Both the position numbers and the translations under genes were made by a program. 64,000 nt of DNA from Dactylorhiza incarnata (taxonomy: Eukaryota > Streptophyta > Magnoliopsida > Asparagales > Orchidaceae): positions 8,481,001 through 8,545,000 of the forward strand of contig JAWHQI010000049.1 in assembly GCA_033032865.1 (NCBI GenBank), written 5' to 3'. Of the stretch, positions 32,102 through 44,373 are shown piece after piece. Under the pieces are notes generated by a model, which was not told the origin of the DNA, did no database searches, and saw only the letters and a program-made list of their open reading frames with translations. The first letter of the stretch is position 1. The number at the start of each line of letters is the position of its first letter.

Positions 32102-33125
32102 AATATAGTACATTCATCCCATATATGCGTAGAATCTTAGGCCATACGGTATTTCACTTGGAATTCTACTACAAAATCTTCGCATCGAAGCACATGTATG
32201 ACAATATTTGAGACTTATTGATATAGTATGTGCTCTAGGCCCTGAGAATTACTGTTTATGGCAACCATTCTAGGGGCCAATATGTGACCAATTCAGAAAA
32301 CGATCCTTCCCCAGTTATGAATTATTATCATATCCTATCCACATATCTTCTACAGAAATAGAATTGGGAGGTATCCATATATAGGTATAAAAGTCACGCT
32401 TAATAGTCTCTTACTAATATGATAGTTGGTTACAAGCACCAAGTCTCATCGAGATTGTCCTAATATTTTGGGTAGGGATGATGATATTATACAATAAGTG
32501 AAGTAAAAGCATCAAGTGTAAGCTTGAGCACTTATACTCGCATCAAACACTTCCCTTAGTCACTTTGGGGTATTTACTGCAATCACCCCTGAGATCGATA
32601 TAAGACTAAGATACATCACAAAATGTCTTGCTAAGTCAACCCAAAATGGTATCTTAGTTAGGTTGGCACTAATCCTATGCCAAACCAAGTCTGATTGTTG
32701 GAAGGGAGTGACATCCATAGAAGGGAAATGCCAATGCTGGCTTGGAATGTGCCGAAATCTACAAGTAAGGATATGAGTTTTGGATTAGGTTGGCAATTTT
32801 ATAAGAAATAGTGGACATACTTAATGAGAATCACACATGGGTACACCACTGCTTCCGCTATATCAGTTTTTCCTCAATCTGAATTATCGAGCGGGGTAGC
32901 CCAGTGGTTTAATGGACTTCATTATCTCAGGATCGAGTGTAAGATGATACCATATGTAAGACCCCCCCCCCCCCCTCCTGGAATTGGACCTGGCCGAGGG
33001 GACTTCTATGCCCAGGACAGCCACCTTGTAGTAGTGCCAGCACTCGGGATAACTTGCACAACAAGACTCCTATCATGCCATCTATACCAAATATCATTTG
33101 ACAACCCATCAATTAAGAAACATAT
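32102..33125 (-). mobile_element. E6: truncated relative of E5 (leader and start of 5' LTR)
   Basis: 32490-32954 is homologous to the E5 leader at 39960-40302, including the GGTTTAATGGACTTCATTATCTC block and the primer site TGGTATCA. The LTR fragment 32955-33125 starts TGTAAGACC with a C-run and is cut by the E5 insertion at 33126. The rest of E6 is not in view. No reading frame is supported. Confidence 0.75.
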
Positions 33126-36100
33126 TGTAAGACCCCCTCCCGGAACACAAGACACGACCGAGGGGAGTCCTATGCCCAGGACAGCCGCCTTGCAGAAGTG
33201 GCAGCACACGGGCTATCCCCCTCCATTAGATGCCTATCCTGTCGGCTATTCTCAAATATCATCATGCCAACCCATCAATAATACAAAAACAACAGAAGCC
33301 ATTTATTCACAACTAAGTAATAATGTCCATTACAGTACAAAGAACAGGTAGCTACATAAGCCCTGTTAAACATCAGAGTATAAGCTTGCCCAAAGGCTAG
33401 ATCCCAAACACTCGCTCACAGCTGTCACGGACAGTAGTGAAGGTATCATCGTCGCAGGCCCTATCACCCTGGCCTGGCTGTCCTCATGTATCGTGCGCTG
33501 CTATTCCACCTGAGAGTGCTCCTAAAATAGTGGTGTAACAACCGTTAGTAATAAAGACTAAGTGGCTTCACATCCTCTCCCCCGGCGACTCCAAGGCACC
33601 GGGTGGAAGGGATTGAAGAGAAGCTGCAATATAAACAATAGTAGCAAGAGCAGGTGATAGTAGTGAGGGTACAATCTTAACAATTATATATCAATAGTAG
33701 AAATAAAGCTATTATACGCAAGAGTACATTTATGCTAGCAGTTACTATGGTAGTGAAGTAAGAATTAATTCTAAGCTAGCATTGTGATGAGTAGCAAGGT
33801 ATAGAATGCAGTGTAACAGTACAGAAGTAAGAAGTATATTTGCAGTTTCAAAACGTACCTTAACTTATATGAATGCCCATACAAAATTATAAGTTAAGTT
33901 TTCTAATTTGGAACGCATCATATAAAAGAGCCCATACTAATTTATGTGATGGACCCGATCCGGTGCAATGCTATGATCATGAAAGGATGAATGCAATGCA
34001 ATGATTATGATATGATGACTCATACATGCAGGTTTGCTATGTCGACATAGACCTGTAGTTCCCACTTTTCGAGGGTAGCTAACCTCTCAGGCGCCCCCCG
34101 TCATGGCCAGACGGTGGCAGTGGAATGAGTTTCTCCACTACTAGGTGTGTATGCACACTACCAGACCTAGGCCTTTGTACGCCTCAATGCTAAGAACACA
34201 CAGCGGAGAACCTGTGTACTGCTCACATCATGCTGAGTCTTCATAACACGGAAGGGGTCTTGGGAAGTGAACACCAAGAACACAGCCCAACTGGTCTAGA
34301 GTCTAACTGCCGGCTTCTGTCAGTCTCATGACTAGAAAGCCCATAGACCCGCCACAAGTAATCCTCCAACCAGGATCATTACACCACCATGTGTAAACCA
34401 TGCACATTCATGTAATTCCCATGCATAATTCGTGCTATCAAGCACCCAAGGACTCACGAAAGGAGTCTTATTACACTTTACACCCTCCAAGTTCAACCGA
34501 TGCTAATTAGCATATTAGGCCCCCAACAACCGGGCACTTAACATTTCCCCATAAGATATAACCATATCTTATAACCCGCATCAAGCCATCAATTCAACCC
34601 ATACCGAGTTGCTATAACTCTTGTGTGGTGGCGTGCGTATAACATGGAAACTACTCTATGAGACCCTGCATGACTACTTGTGTGCATAGAGACATATTCA
34701 TATCTTACTAAATTAGTAAACCCAACTTATCATCAATATTCAGTTCACGTGCTCAATTCACGGCGTGTCTCAACACCCTTGAAGCCATCACCCATATTGA
34801 GAGGTTATCACAAATCTACTCATCTGATAGATTATCAACGATGTGCGCATTTATATAAACATGTCCTTTTTATGATTCCACATAAAACTAACAATTGAAG
34901 ATTCATTTAAGGAGACATCTCAATAGAAATAAATCTGAAATTATTATCACAGGTCCATACCATCATGTACATTATTCATACAAAATTTCGGCCCAATCGG
35001 CCTTCACATTCAGCATTTATATCTCCTTCAAGTTATCAAATGAAACGGCAACATCTCTATTACTACTTATCCAAAAATTATGAAAGCCAACAGGGGTGTA
35101 CATATTGTTATCACAAATCTAATCATCCGATAGATTATCAAATGATGGGAGCATTTATATAATCATATCCTCTCAATTTGTCATTCAATTATACATCGCA
35201 ATGTCCCATTTTAGAATCATAACATTCATCTACACCTCACCCAATTGACATGGGAATCCAAGAACTCCTACCCCACCAAAGGGGAAGAACTGAAGTTCCC
35301 TATTTGCCAACGCTGGCGGTTGCTCTACCACTATGCATTAGCGATCCAGATGACACCCCTTCCCGTCGATGTCGATGGGAAGCTAACCCTTCCGTCGATG
35401 TCAACGGGAAGCTAACCCTTCCCGTTGACTGCAAGGGGGTCGACGGGAAGTTAACCCTTCCCGTCGACACCAGTCCTTCCTGTCGACACTAAGTGTCGAC
35501 ACGCTAACGACGGTGGTAGTGCTACCGCCGGGTGTAATAGATAACAAATCCTTTGTTAAACGCCTCCATTCTTCTTCCCGTAAAATCTCAACTCCAATTA
35601 AGATCAATTCCTTTCTTCCCTTAGCTGTTCGACTTTCAGCACTATTCATGGGTCCCATCAATTAATTAAGTGCCCAATTAAAACATCATAACCCATTGAC
35701 ATGGGACTATTCATCCAGAGAAATATTTATAATCTCACACCTATATTAAAATATCATAACCCATTAAAATATCATGAGACTATTCATCATCTTCCCCAAA
35801 TAAGAATTAGGTCATTTCACCTTCTCTCCTCCAATACTCCCTCATTAGGCCACCGATCTTCATGAAATCAACTCCTTTAACTTCGTATTGAAGAGGGGAG
35901 TTGATCGAAGACATTTTTGAGGCGAACAATGCCCTAGATCGTAAACTTTAGCGTGGTCTCTTCCTACAAAACTCCATTAATCTTACAAAATCAAGCTCTT
36001 TTGAGCTCGATATCTCTCATAATTAGATCTAAAGATCTAGCACAAAGGGAGAGGGGTCGGAAGTCACCTATTTTTTCGGCCATGGTTCAAGCCCATCTTC

Positions 36101-36881
36101 ATGGCAGCATGGTGGTGGTCGGCCAAGCTCCAAATCCTTCTCCAGGCTTGCTCCTTTAAGAATTCCTTAGTTAAATCTTTTGTGGTGTGAGGAAGAAGAT
36201 GATGAAGAAGAAGAAGATAAAAGACGATGATCTGAGAAGTGATCAGCTCTTTTGGTTTAAGAGAGGAGAGTTAGTGGGATTTTATTTGCATTAATGAGCA
36301 TTAAATGCAACCCAACTTTCCATGCCATGCCTTGGAACTCCAAAGTTAGGTATCAACTTCTTATTGGACACTAATTCCACTTTTAGCCTAGAATTTCGCA
36401 ATTGGTACTATTCTGCCGGCCTAGGAAACATCATTCCTAGCTGATGCCAAAAATTGATGGGAGCTCCCGTCGATCAACGGGACGGTCTCGTCAATCGACG
36501 GGAAGCTCTATCAATTATAACTTGAGCCTAGGGAAACAACATTCCCAGCTGATGTTAAGGATCGACGGGAGCTCCTGTCGATCGACGGGACGGTCCCGTC
36601 GATCGACGGGAAGCTCAGCCGATTTTGACTTGCCCATTTCTTTTCCCAAATTTTCTGAACTCACATATCCTACCTCTGCCAAAGCCTATTTCTGGACTGT
36701 CAGGACATACTAATACTTATCTCATTACAATTAGAATAGAGTTGATCAATCATCACTTGCTGACCGTGACTCAACCTGACCACCTCAGGGTCTTAGGGCT
36801 TCTACCGAGCCTGAGTCAACTCTCGGCGACACAACACACTCCCGAGGGGTCTATATGTAATTAGTTTAGTATGTCCTGACA
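33126..36881 (-). repeat. E5 3' LTR (3.76 kb)
   Basis: Its first 0.9 kb matches 40303-41208. On the minus strand the LTR begins TGTCAGGACATACTAA and ends GGGTCTTACA. The first 184 bases begin and end with a perfect 16-bp inverted repeat (36698-36713 and 36866-36881). Two clusters of CCCGTCGA/TCGACGGG words lie at 35355-35500 and 36450-36615. No gene is seen in it. Confidence 0.75.
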
Positions 36882-39800
36882 CCCACTTAACACTTGTGCA
36901 TAACATTACTTATCCACATTGCATCGCGCATCACCCCAAACTTCCCCAAGTGTACCTTTATTATACTTCGAGACACTTATAATCACCTTGTGCACAGAGA
37001 ATTCTTAAGTGTCTCTCATCCTGATAAAGACATAAGTATGGTGGTGAAAATACATGGTTGGGTTTATAGCCACGCTCCTATTACGTGTAGGTTGGAAACC
37101 ACCGAAACCTTAATAATCCAACCTTCATTGCACCCTTGATCTAAAAACTTTTAAGATCAGTGAACCCGATACCCAAAAGGTTGCCACTCTTATTTCCAGA
37201 TAAAAATTTAGAATCCTCCTTCAAAAGAATAATGTGCTTCCAGATTTTTACAAAAATAAATTGATTCTTCTAACCCCAGACATCGTTATCCAAATATTGT
37301 GTAGCACTTTCAACATCATCATTTAAATGTATCCAAATTTAGCATTCACGGAGGCTGGCCTCAATGTCAAGCGGTTAATCAACCATAAGATTCACTATGT
37401 CATATCCTTGGGTCAGACCTCAAATACCCAAACTGTTATTATACCCGCAAGATCGTCTCTCTTATGTATTAATTATGTAGAAGAAATCCTTAATCTCATC
37501 TTCTAGTACAAACCATCATTATCCATATCATTATCAATCGATTCCATCAAAGTTATCTCGTCCGAGGCAATCATTCATACAACACACATCTTTTACCCTT
37601 AACACGACATTCACTTTATATTAAGTTTGAACAATTGTTATGATCACGTAGTTTAACTATATGACTCAAGCAGGGGAAAAATCTTCGTACCTCCGCCTTC
37701 TAATATGTAATAATCATGTACACTCTTTATACATTCAAAGTGTTTAACATTTCCTATACAAGGGCATTCATGCAAAACCACCAAACAAGCCCAGTCAAAT
37801 TCTGAGTGCCCCAACCTTCAACCATCTCATGCCCGTTCTCATAAGAGTCATCGATCATATGCTTTACCATGGGGTTATCACAATTCTAGACCCTCTGATA
37901 GATTATCAATTTCTTACCAACAAGAGGAGGGAATACTCATTCAACTTTGAAGTGTATGTATGAATTTATTTCTTTATTTCATAAAGTGTTTCTAAACATC
38001 AAGAAACTTTGCCGACGATATAATGCCGAGGTGCTCATGCCTTTCGATTTTTGAAACCATCCAAACCATATCCCAAGGATCATACCTATAGTACCCCTCT
38101 TCCAATCATAACATGATGCCTACTCGGTTTTACATTTTCGAGGGTACATTATTTCCAATATCAAGTTATGGCAAGATAATTAAAATAGTCAAACATCATC
38201 AATGTTTACCACTTGACTTCAAATTCACCTAATAGTCAAGTTCCGCAATCACCCCACCTCACTTGCCATGACATTATGCCCTTTCAATCCATCAATTACC
38301 AAACATGGTGTTACTACCTCAAGGGTTTAAGCTCAGAAAGCTTTTATGTATCCAAATAGTTCCCAAATTCCTCATGTGATCATCTGATGATGCTTATCAA
38401 TTGGTTATGGTGATATTAGGAATCTCTATCGTGGCTCAAAGTAAGGTGAATCCATGACTCTACACCTCACATGGGTTATAATCACAACACTCCCTTCTAA
38501 TAACACGTGACATCGAGTCAAATGTTACTTTTGTCTACTCCCAGTCCTACTTAGATTTGCACCGAATTCAAAAATTGGTGTTGCTTTTATCTCGTGAATT
38601 AAATCATTTCATTTAAGGGTTCCTCAATCGTGAACATAAACCTTAGGGGCATATATCCCTCGACTTAGGGTTCTTACCCTATAAATCCCAGTATTGATGC
38701 ACTTGTATATCAATCGTGATGTAGAAAGTCAGATTTTACGGCAGCGAGCACGTTGCATCTCATGGTAAAGAGAGCACGTACAATTAAAATCCAATCAACC
38801 GATATATTTTATGTATGTTTGAACTTGACAAGAACCAAGGTGCAAGGTTCGAGATGATTTCCCTTCGATATGGGTTATGCAGAAACCAAAGGTAAGGCAT
38901 AATTCCCAATATGATAAACTAAATCCAATCAATTCCAAGCGCCCTACCATCTCTGCCAATGATCGTTCAAGACATGTTTTTTTTCAGATGAAGTTGAGAT
39001 GTCAAATTACCCAACAAGTCGTATTAATCGTGTTATCTTCACCACAAACCATTATAAATTAAACTTCTGAACTTAAGGGAATAATGCTCTAGGTCAAAAC
39101 CTCAAGGATTAATGTTATTTTAATTTTCTAGTCTCACGTTACCACGCCTTTATTACTACTTAAATATTGTCATCATCATACCAATCGCCCTACCAAATTT
39201 TATTATATCCTCTTGTATGTACAAACTTTCATCAAGTCCCAGACGATTATGTTATCAAAAGTCTACGTGTAGACAAATAAAAGTGCATATCCCTAAGGGT
39301 TAGCTTACTATTCTCCTCGTTTCCTAATCCACAAGGTCTCATGGAATCATAAAGAGACAATGTTTATCCTTGGAACGTTCTATTTTCTTATTCAGTTAAT
39401 GAAGTTTTCCCTTGATCAAAAACATGGTGTTAGCAGTTCACCCTGCTCAAGATGAACTAATTGTTCAAGGATTACCACTTTCTAGTGTTGAAAATTGTGA
39501 AGATCTGTAATTCCCTGAGAAATCTCCAGTCGGCAGATCACTAACCCAATAAACGAAGAGATTAACCCCCCGAAATTCCTGGGATGAGTCTCTTTGACCA
39601 CCAACATGGTACAATCACCCTACATGTGCACACAATTATGAGGGCATACCACCCTTGACTTGGAGTTTTATCCTGGACTGAATTCATTCTTTGGGCCCTT
39701 AGGGTTACTATGAACACCACCCTTTTCAAGGTCAACATGTGAACAAATCAAAAATTGTCCTATTTTGGATTCCAATTCTTATTCGACCTCTGGTATTCGT

Positions 39801-40302
39801 CATGGTGATTGCTTTAATACAACAAAATGGGAAGTGTCAAGTTATCGGCAACACAATTAGGCTTACGACTCTTACTATTTCAATAATAGTTTATGGGCAT
39901 CAACTTTTCCTCCAGATATCCTATTAGTCTGGGTAAGAGGTGGTAATATCTCTCAATAAGCCAAGCTGCACATTATAGTGTAAGACTTGAAAATCTACTC
40001 TTACATTAAACTCTTCCCATAATCACTTTGTGTGTCCTCATGTCTCAACCAAATCCATACCTGATGTCGACTTTTGACTAGGATACGCCACAAAATGTCT
40101 TGGAAAATTAGAATAAGGTGGTGCCCTAGTTAGGTTGGCACTAGTTCTAAGGAAAAAGTGTACTTACATAATGTGAATCACACACGAGCACACCACCCGC
40201 TTTCGCTTCATCAGTTTGTCCTGAAACTGATTTAGATAGCAGGGGTGGCCTAATGGTTTAATGGACTTCATTATCTCAGGATTATTGCAGTCTGATACCA
40301 TT
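36882..40302 (-). other. E5 internal region, no coding capacity seen
   Basis: Purine-rich sequence on the minus strand (AAGTGTTAAGTGGG) borders the LTR as a polypurine tract candidate. The rest is AT-rich, without long frames. I looked for RT, integrase and knuckle motifs and saw none. The leader next to the 5' LTR contains the primer site (40292-40301, TGGTATCAGA on the minus strand). Confidence 0.65.
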
Positions 40303-41208
40303 TGTAATACCCCCCCCCCCCCCCCCTCCCGGAACACAAGACACGACTGAGGGGAGTCCTATGCCCAGGACAGCTGCCTTGCGGAAGTGCCAGCACACGA
40401 GCTAGCCCCTTCCATAAGATGCCTATCCTGCATGCTATTCTCAAATATCATCATGCAAACCCATCAATAATACAAAAATAGCAGATGCCATTTATTCACA
40501 ACTAAGTAATAAGGTCCATTATAGTACAAAGAACAAGTAGCTACATAAGCCTTGTTAAACATCATAGTACAAACTTGCCTTAAGGCTAGATCCCAAACAC
40601 TCACTCACAGTTGTCACGGACGGTAGCGAAGGTATCATTGTCACAGGCCCTATCACCCTGGCCTCGCTGTCCTCCTATATCGTATTATGTTGTTCCACCT
40701 GAGGGTGCTCCTAAAATAGTGGCGTAACAACCGTTAGTCAAAAAGACTAAGTGGCCTCACATCCTCTCCCCCGACGACTCCAAGGCACCGGGCGGAAGGG
40801 ATTGCAGAGAAGCTGCAATATAAACAAAAGTAGCAAGAGCAAGTGACAGTAGTGAGGGTACCATCTTAGCAATTCTATATCAATAGTAGAGATAAAGTTA
40901 CTATACGCAAGAGTACATTTATGCTAGCAGTTACTATGGTCGTGAAGTAAGAAACAATTCTAAGCTAGCATTATGACGAGTAGCAAGGTATAGCATGCAG
41001 TGTAACAGTACAGAAGTAAGCAGTATATTTGCAGTTTCAAAACGTACCTTAACTTATATGAATGCCCAAACAAACTTATAAGTTAAGGTTTGCAATTTTG
41101 AACCCATCAAATAAAAGAGCCCATACTAATTTATATGATGGACCCGATGCGGTGAAATGCTATGATCATGAAAGGATGAATGTAATGTAATGATTATGAT
41201 ATGATGAC
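40303..41208 (-). repeat. E5 5' LTR, truncated by E12
   Basis: It starts TGTAATACC with a C22 tract and matches 33126-34018. It stops at ATGATGAC where E12 begins. Confidence 0.85.
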
Positions 41209-42281
41209 TGTAACACCTCCCCTGCAATGACTATATAATATAGGTCCGGCCGAGATCCCACAACATATAATCGCCACAGCTTTAGTATTAAAAAGTGATA
41301 AAGATCTAACCATCTCAAAACTCAGAACAAACACAGCGGAAACATTAAATAAACCACAGAAGCTGTCCACATCTACATAAGAGTACTACGGCCTTAAGGC
41401 CTTGCAAACTCATACACACGTCATCAAACAAGGCATAGAAAAGGCCCACAAGATTATAACAATCCTATGCTACCTCAGCGTGCAAGCCGGAACAAGTAAA
41501 GACAACATAGCCAAACAGGAAAATAGGAAAAGTGCACTACATGAAGCTTAGGCCTATTTGGCCGGCGAGCTGGGTCCAGCCTGCGATCCTTGCCCTGCAT
41601 CCAAATCACAAAGAGTGGTATAACGAGGGTCAGCTTTGGCTGACCATCAACGGCATAACAACACCCCTCCTCCCGGCCGTCCTAGCAAACCCCGGGGAAC
41701 TACATCACCATGCAAGTCAGCACTTCGTTTGCAAATGTAATAAATAATAATAACATAAAAACGACAGGCATGAGTGTCACAAGCATCATCCACATTTTTA
41801 TGTTGAGCAATAAGAGTAAGGGGCCTAACAATGCAATATGTATGTAAACCTGGGTTTCACCCAAGGCACCCTATGTTGTGTATGCTTCTAACATAACAAC
41901 ACACAACATCATTTCACAACAAACCAAGGGTACTTATCATTTCCCCACGGGCGTGCAAGACCAAGGCCAAGAACTCCACTGAGACCTCACCTCTTACATG
42001 GCTCATCTTGCTAACGGGCGCATCGACATACTTGTTCTTGACACAATCACTAAGCCAAAAGCAAAGCACTCCACTGAGACCTCACCCCTTACCTGGCTCA
42101 TCTTGCCAACAGGTGCATTGGCATACTTATTCTTGTCAGTTAGCCCAAAAGGGGACTTGTCTTGCCGGGACACTCTCCCCACATGAATCCAATCATTCAT
42201 GGGATAGCCAGCTGACCACAAAGATAAAGTCACGGCTTCACATGCAAGCGACTTCACAAGCCATTCAATACGCACAAGATT
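41209..42281 (-). repeat. E12: LTR fragment of another large gypsy-type element
   Basis: TGTAACACCTCCCC at 41209 begins exactly where E5 homology ends, as expected for an LTR end. The fragment contains a two-unit 95-bp direct repeat (41973 and 42068, ACTCCACTGAGACCTCACC). E7 interrupts it at 42282 and the remainder is not seen. No reading frame is supported. Confidence 0.6.
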
Positions 42282-43402
42282 TGTTAAATTTTTGAAGTGG
42301 AAGTGGAATGGTGTTGGGCGGTCTGCAGGTTGGAGACTGCAGAGACCGCGCAGTCTGTGCTGGTGCTCTGGCCAGTTCTGTCTAGGCGGTCTGATCTAGG
42401 AGATCGTTGTTTCAAAGCTGCTCGTGCGGGTTTGTTCTGGCAACTTGTTCAAGTCGGCCAGATGTACAAGTAGGTATGCCTTCTTACAGAGACCGAGCGG
42501 TCTGCTTTTCGGAGACCGTGGTAACCGTGCGGTTTATGATAACTGTATGGTTTAATAAGGATCTGTTAGCTTTGGTGAGCTCGGGCGGTCTGTTTTGTGA
42601 GACCGCTCACGATCTAATGGGCGGTTATTGTATCCCGGTTTGTGCGGTGGCGACATCTGTCTTCTTACCAATAAATAGGGGTGCAGGGCCCTTCATTAAT
42701 AATGAGAACTGTAAGAACCCAAGTTGGCTTGATTGTGTCGGTCTCAATTTGAGGTCGTGCGGTCTGAGATTTTGCCTGACCAGTTTATTTGTTCGCAGGT
42801 TAGCGGCTAGCAGCTCGCAGTCAGCTTTTCTCCTTTCTTCCAGCTTTGAATAAACCAGTCCGGGCGGACTGTGTTTAGGTGTTCTTGGTTTGGTGCAGCG
42901 GACTCAGTTGATCTGGCGGTCTTAAGTGGCCAGGCGATCTTTATTTGCGGTCTGTCGCAGATAGCAGTTTCCTTGTTCAAAGTTCGCGGGTTCTTCTGTG
43001 ATCAAGACCGTGCGGTCTGGGCGATCAAGATGTGCGAACTATTTTTTTTTCAGAAGAGGAATAAAGCAGTATGTCGGTGGTCTGTGGTTGTGGTCTGGCA
43101 GGTGTGGCTTGTGCTCTGTTCGTGCGGTCTCAGGGGCTCCCATCTGGCTTGTCTGTTCGCGCGGTCTTGCGGTCTCAAGTTGTCAGATCGCAGCAGCTTA
43201 TTTACCTTTGTGTTTTATGCTTCTCTCCTCCGTGATTCTTATGAATCATGTCTCGCCATGTATACCTCGCTTTGTAAAGAGATAGTTAATATCATAGCAC
43301 TATTCGGTCTTCCCATTGTCATTGTTGTGCTACACTTGTGGAAGGTTTTGTGAAGTGATTCTGCATTTTTTACTTCATCTCCGGACCTCAAGTTTTTTAA
43401 CA
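42282..43402 (+). repeat. E7 5' LTR
   Basis: 1121 bp. A TATA-like CAATAAATAGGGG is at 42669-42681. GCGGTCTG/GACCGC words cluster on both sides (42320-42640 and 42760-43190). Only the short U3 start and the words are shared with E4. Confidence 0.85.
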
Positions 43403-43485
43403 TGGTATCAGAGGGAGGTTGCTGAGCAAAAATTGCTGATACTTCTCTCGGGTTCCTCAAGTGGTTAGCAATCAGTGGGATAACA

Positions 43486-44348
43486 ATGGAAGGAGGATAT
43501 GTTAGAGGTCTTGGTATTGAGCTCCTTACGCAGACTAACTTCAAGAAGTGCAAGTCTTGCATGGAGAGCTATCTTCTTGGCGAGGATTTGTGGGAGGTTG
43601 TAGGAGGAGAAGAAATACTAGTTGTTGTTCCTGCTGAAGGGAATGCTGAGCTCGTGAAGGCTTGGAAGAGAACGAATGCTAAGGCAGAGTTCACTCTCAA
43701 GAGAGCTATCATTCCAGAGTTGTTTAATCACATCATTGGATGTAGATCAGCTGCTGAAATTTGGACAACCTTGGATGGCTTGTTCAATAAGAAGAATGTA
43801 GCTAGGCTACAGTTCTTGGAGAATTAGTTGGCGAAAGCAACTCAGGGAGATTTGTCTATCTCAACATTCTTCTTGAAGATGAAGAACCTCTGCGCTGAGA
43901 TATCGGCTTTGGACCGGATGAGCCCATCTCAGAAGCTAAGCTGAAGAGACACATAATCTATGGCTTGCGGAGGGAGTATGTGGCCTTTGTTACTACTGTT
44001 CAAGGCTGGGCTAATCAGCCTTCATTGCTGGAGCTGGAGAACTTACTTGCTTCGCAGGAAAGTTTGGCTAAGCAAATGTCTGGGATGTCTGACTCTGGGG
44101 GAGAAGGTGAGGTTATCTTTTCTGGCAAGAAGAAGAGATGGGACAAGAAGAAGAAGACATCTGGAGATGATGGTCCGTCTACTTCATATCAGCAGGAGAG
44201 GAGCTATGCTCCTAAGCGCGAAGGGAAGAAGAAGGAAGGACCTAGATGCTTCAGGTGCAACAAGCTTGGTCATTTTAAAAGAGACTGCAAAGTCAATCTT
44301 CAGCCATGGCATGCTGCAGGGAAGGAGGAGGCTGGTTCCAAATCTTGA
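43486..44348 (+). pseudogene. E7 Gag
   Basis: From the ATG at 43486 the UBN2-type Gag (LLGEDLWEVVGG, NKKNVARLQFLEN) runs to a TAG at 43825-43827, where E4 has Glu. A frameshift near 43915 moves it to the frame that ends at 44348. The knuckle is complete here: CFRCNKLGHFKRDC at about 44250-44292, after a Lys-rich stretch. Confidence 0.88.
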
Positions 44349-44373
44349 AGGTAGTTGGGGTGGTGGAGGTGCA

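Larger units (their letters stand above)
33126..41208 (-). mobile_element. E5: large LTR retrotransposon derivative without coding regions
   Basis: The left (3') LTR is 33126-36881 and the right (5') LTR starts at 40303, cut by E12 at 41209. The LTR end TCTTACA, the initiator-Met primer site and 3.8-kb LTRs recall Del/Tekay chromoviruses, but with no pol this is uncertain. The 3.4-kb internal region has no frame above about 80 residues and no recognisable motif, so it fits the LARD type. Confidence 0.75.

Noticed and set aside
32891..32953. A tRNA gene
   Set aside because: A- and B-box-like stretches are present but no cloverleaf with an anticodon arm can be drawn; better explained as tRNA-like leader sequence.
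36882..40302. Decayed Del/Tekay pol in the E5 internal region
   Set aside because: No RT, integrase or chromodomain motif could be found in any frame, so lineage stays open.
42407..43353. ORFs of 148 and 160 codons in the E7 LTR
   Set aside because: They have no domain, have Cys/Leu-rich low-complexity composition, and lie inside the LTR with TATA and words.
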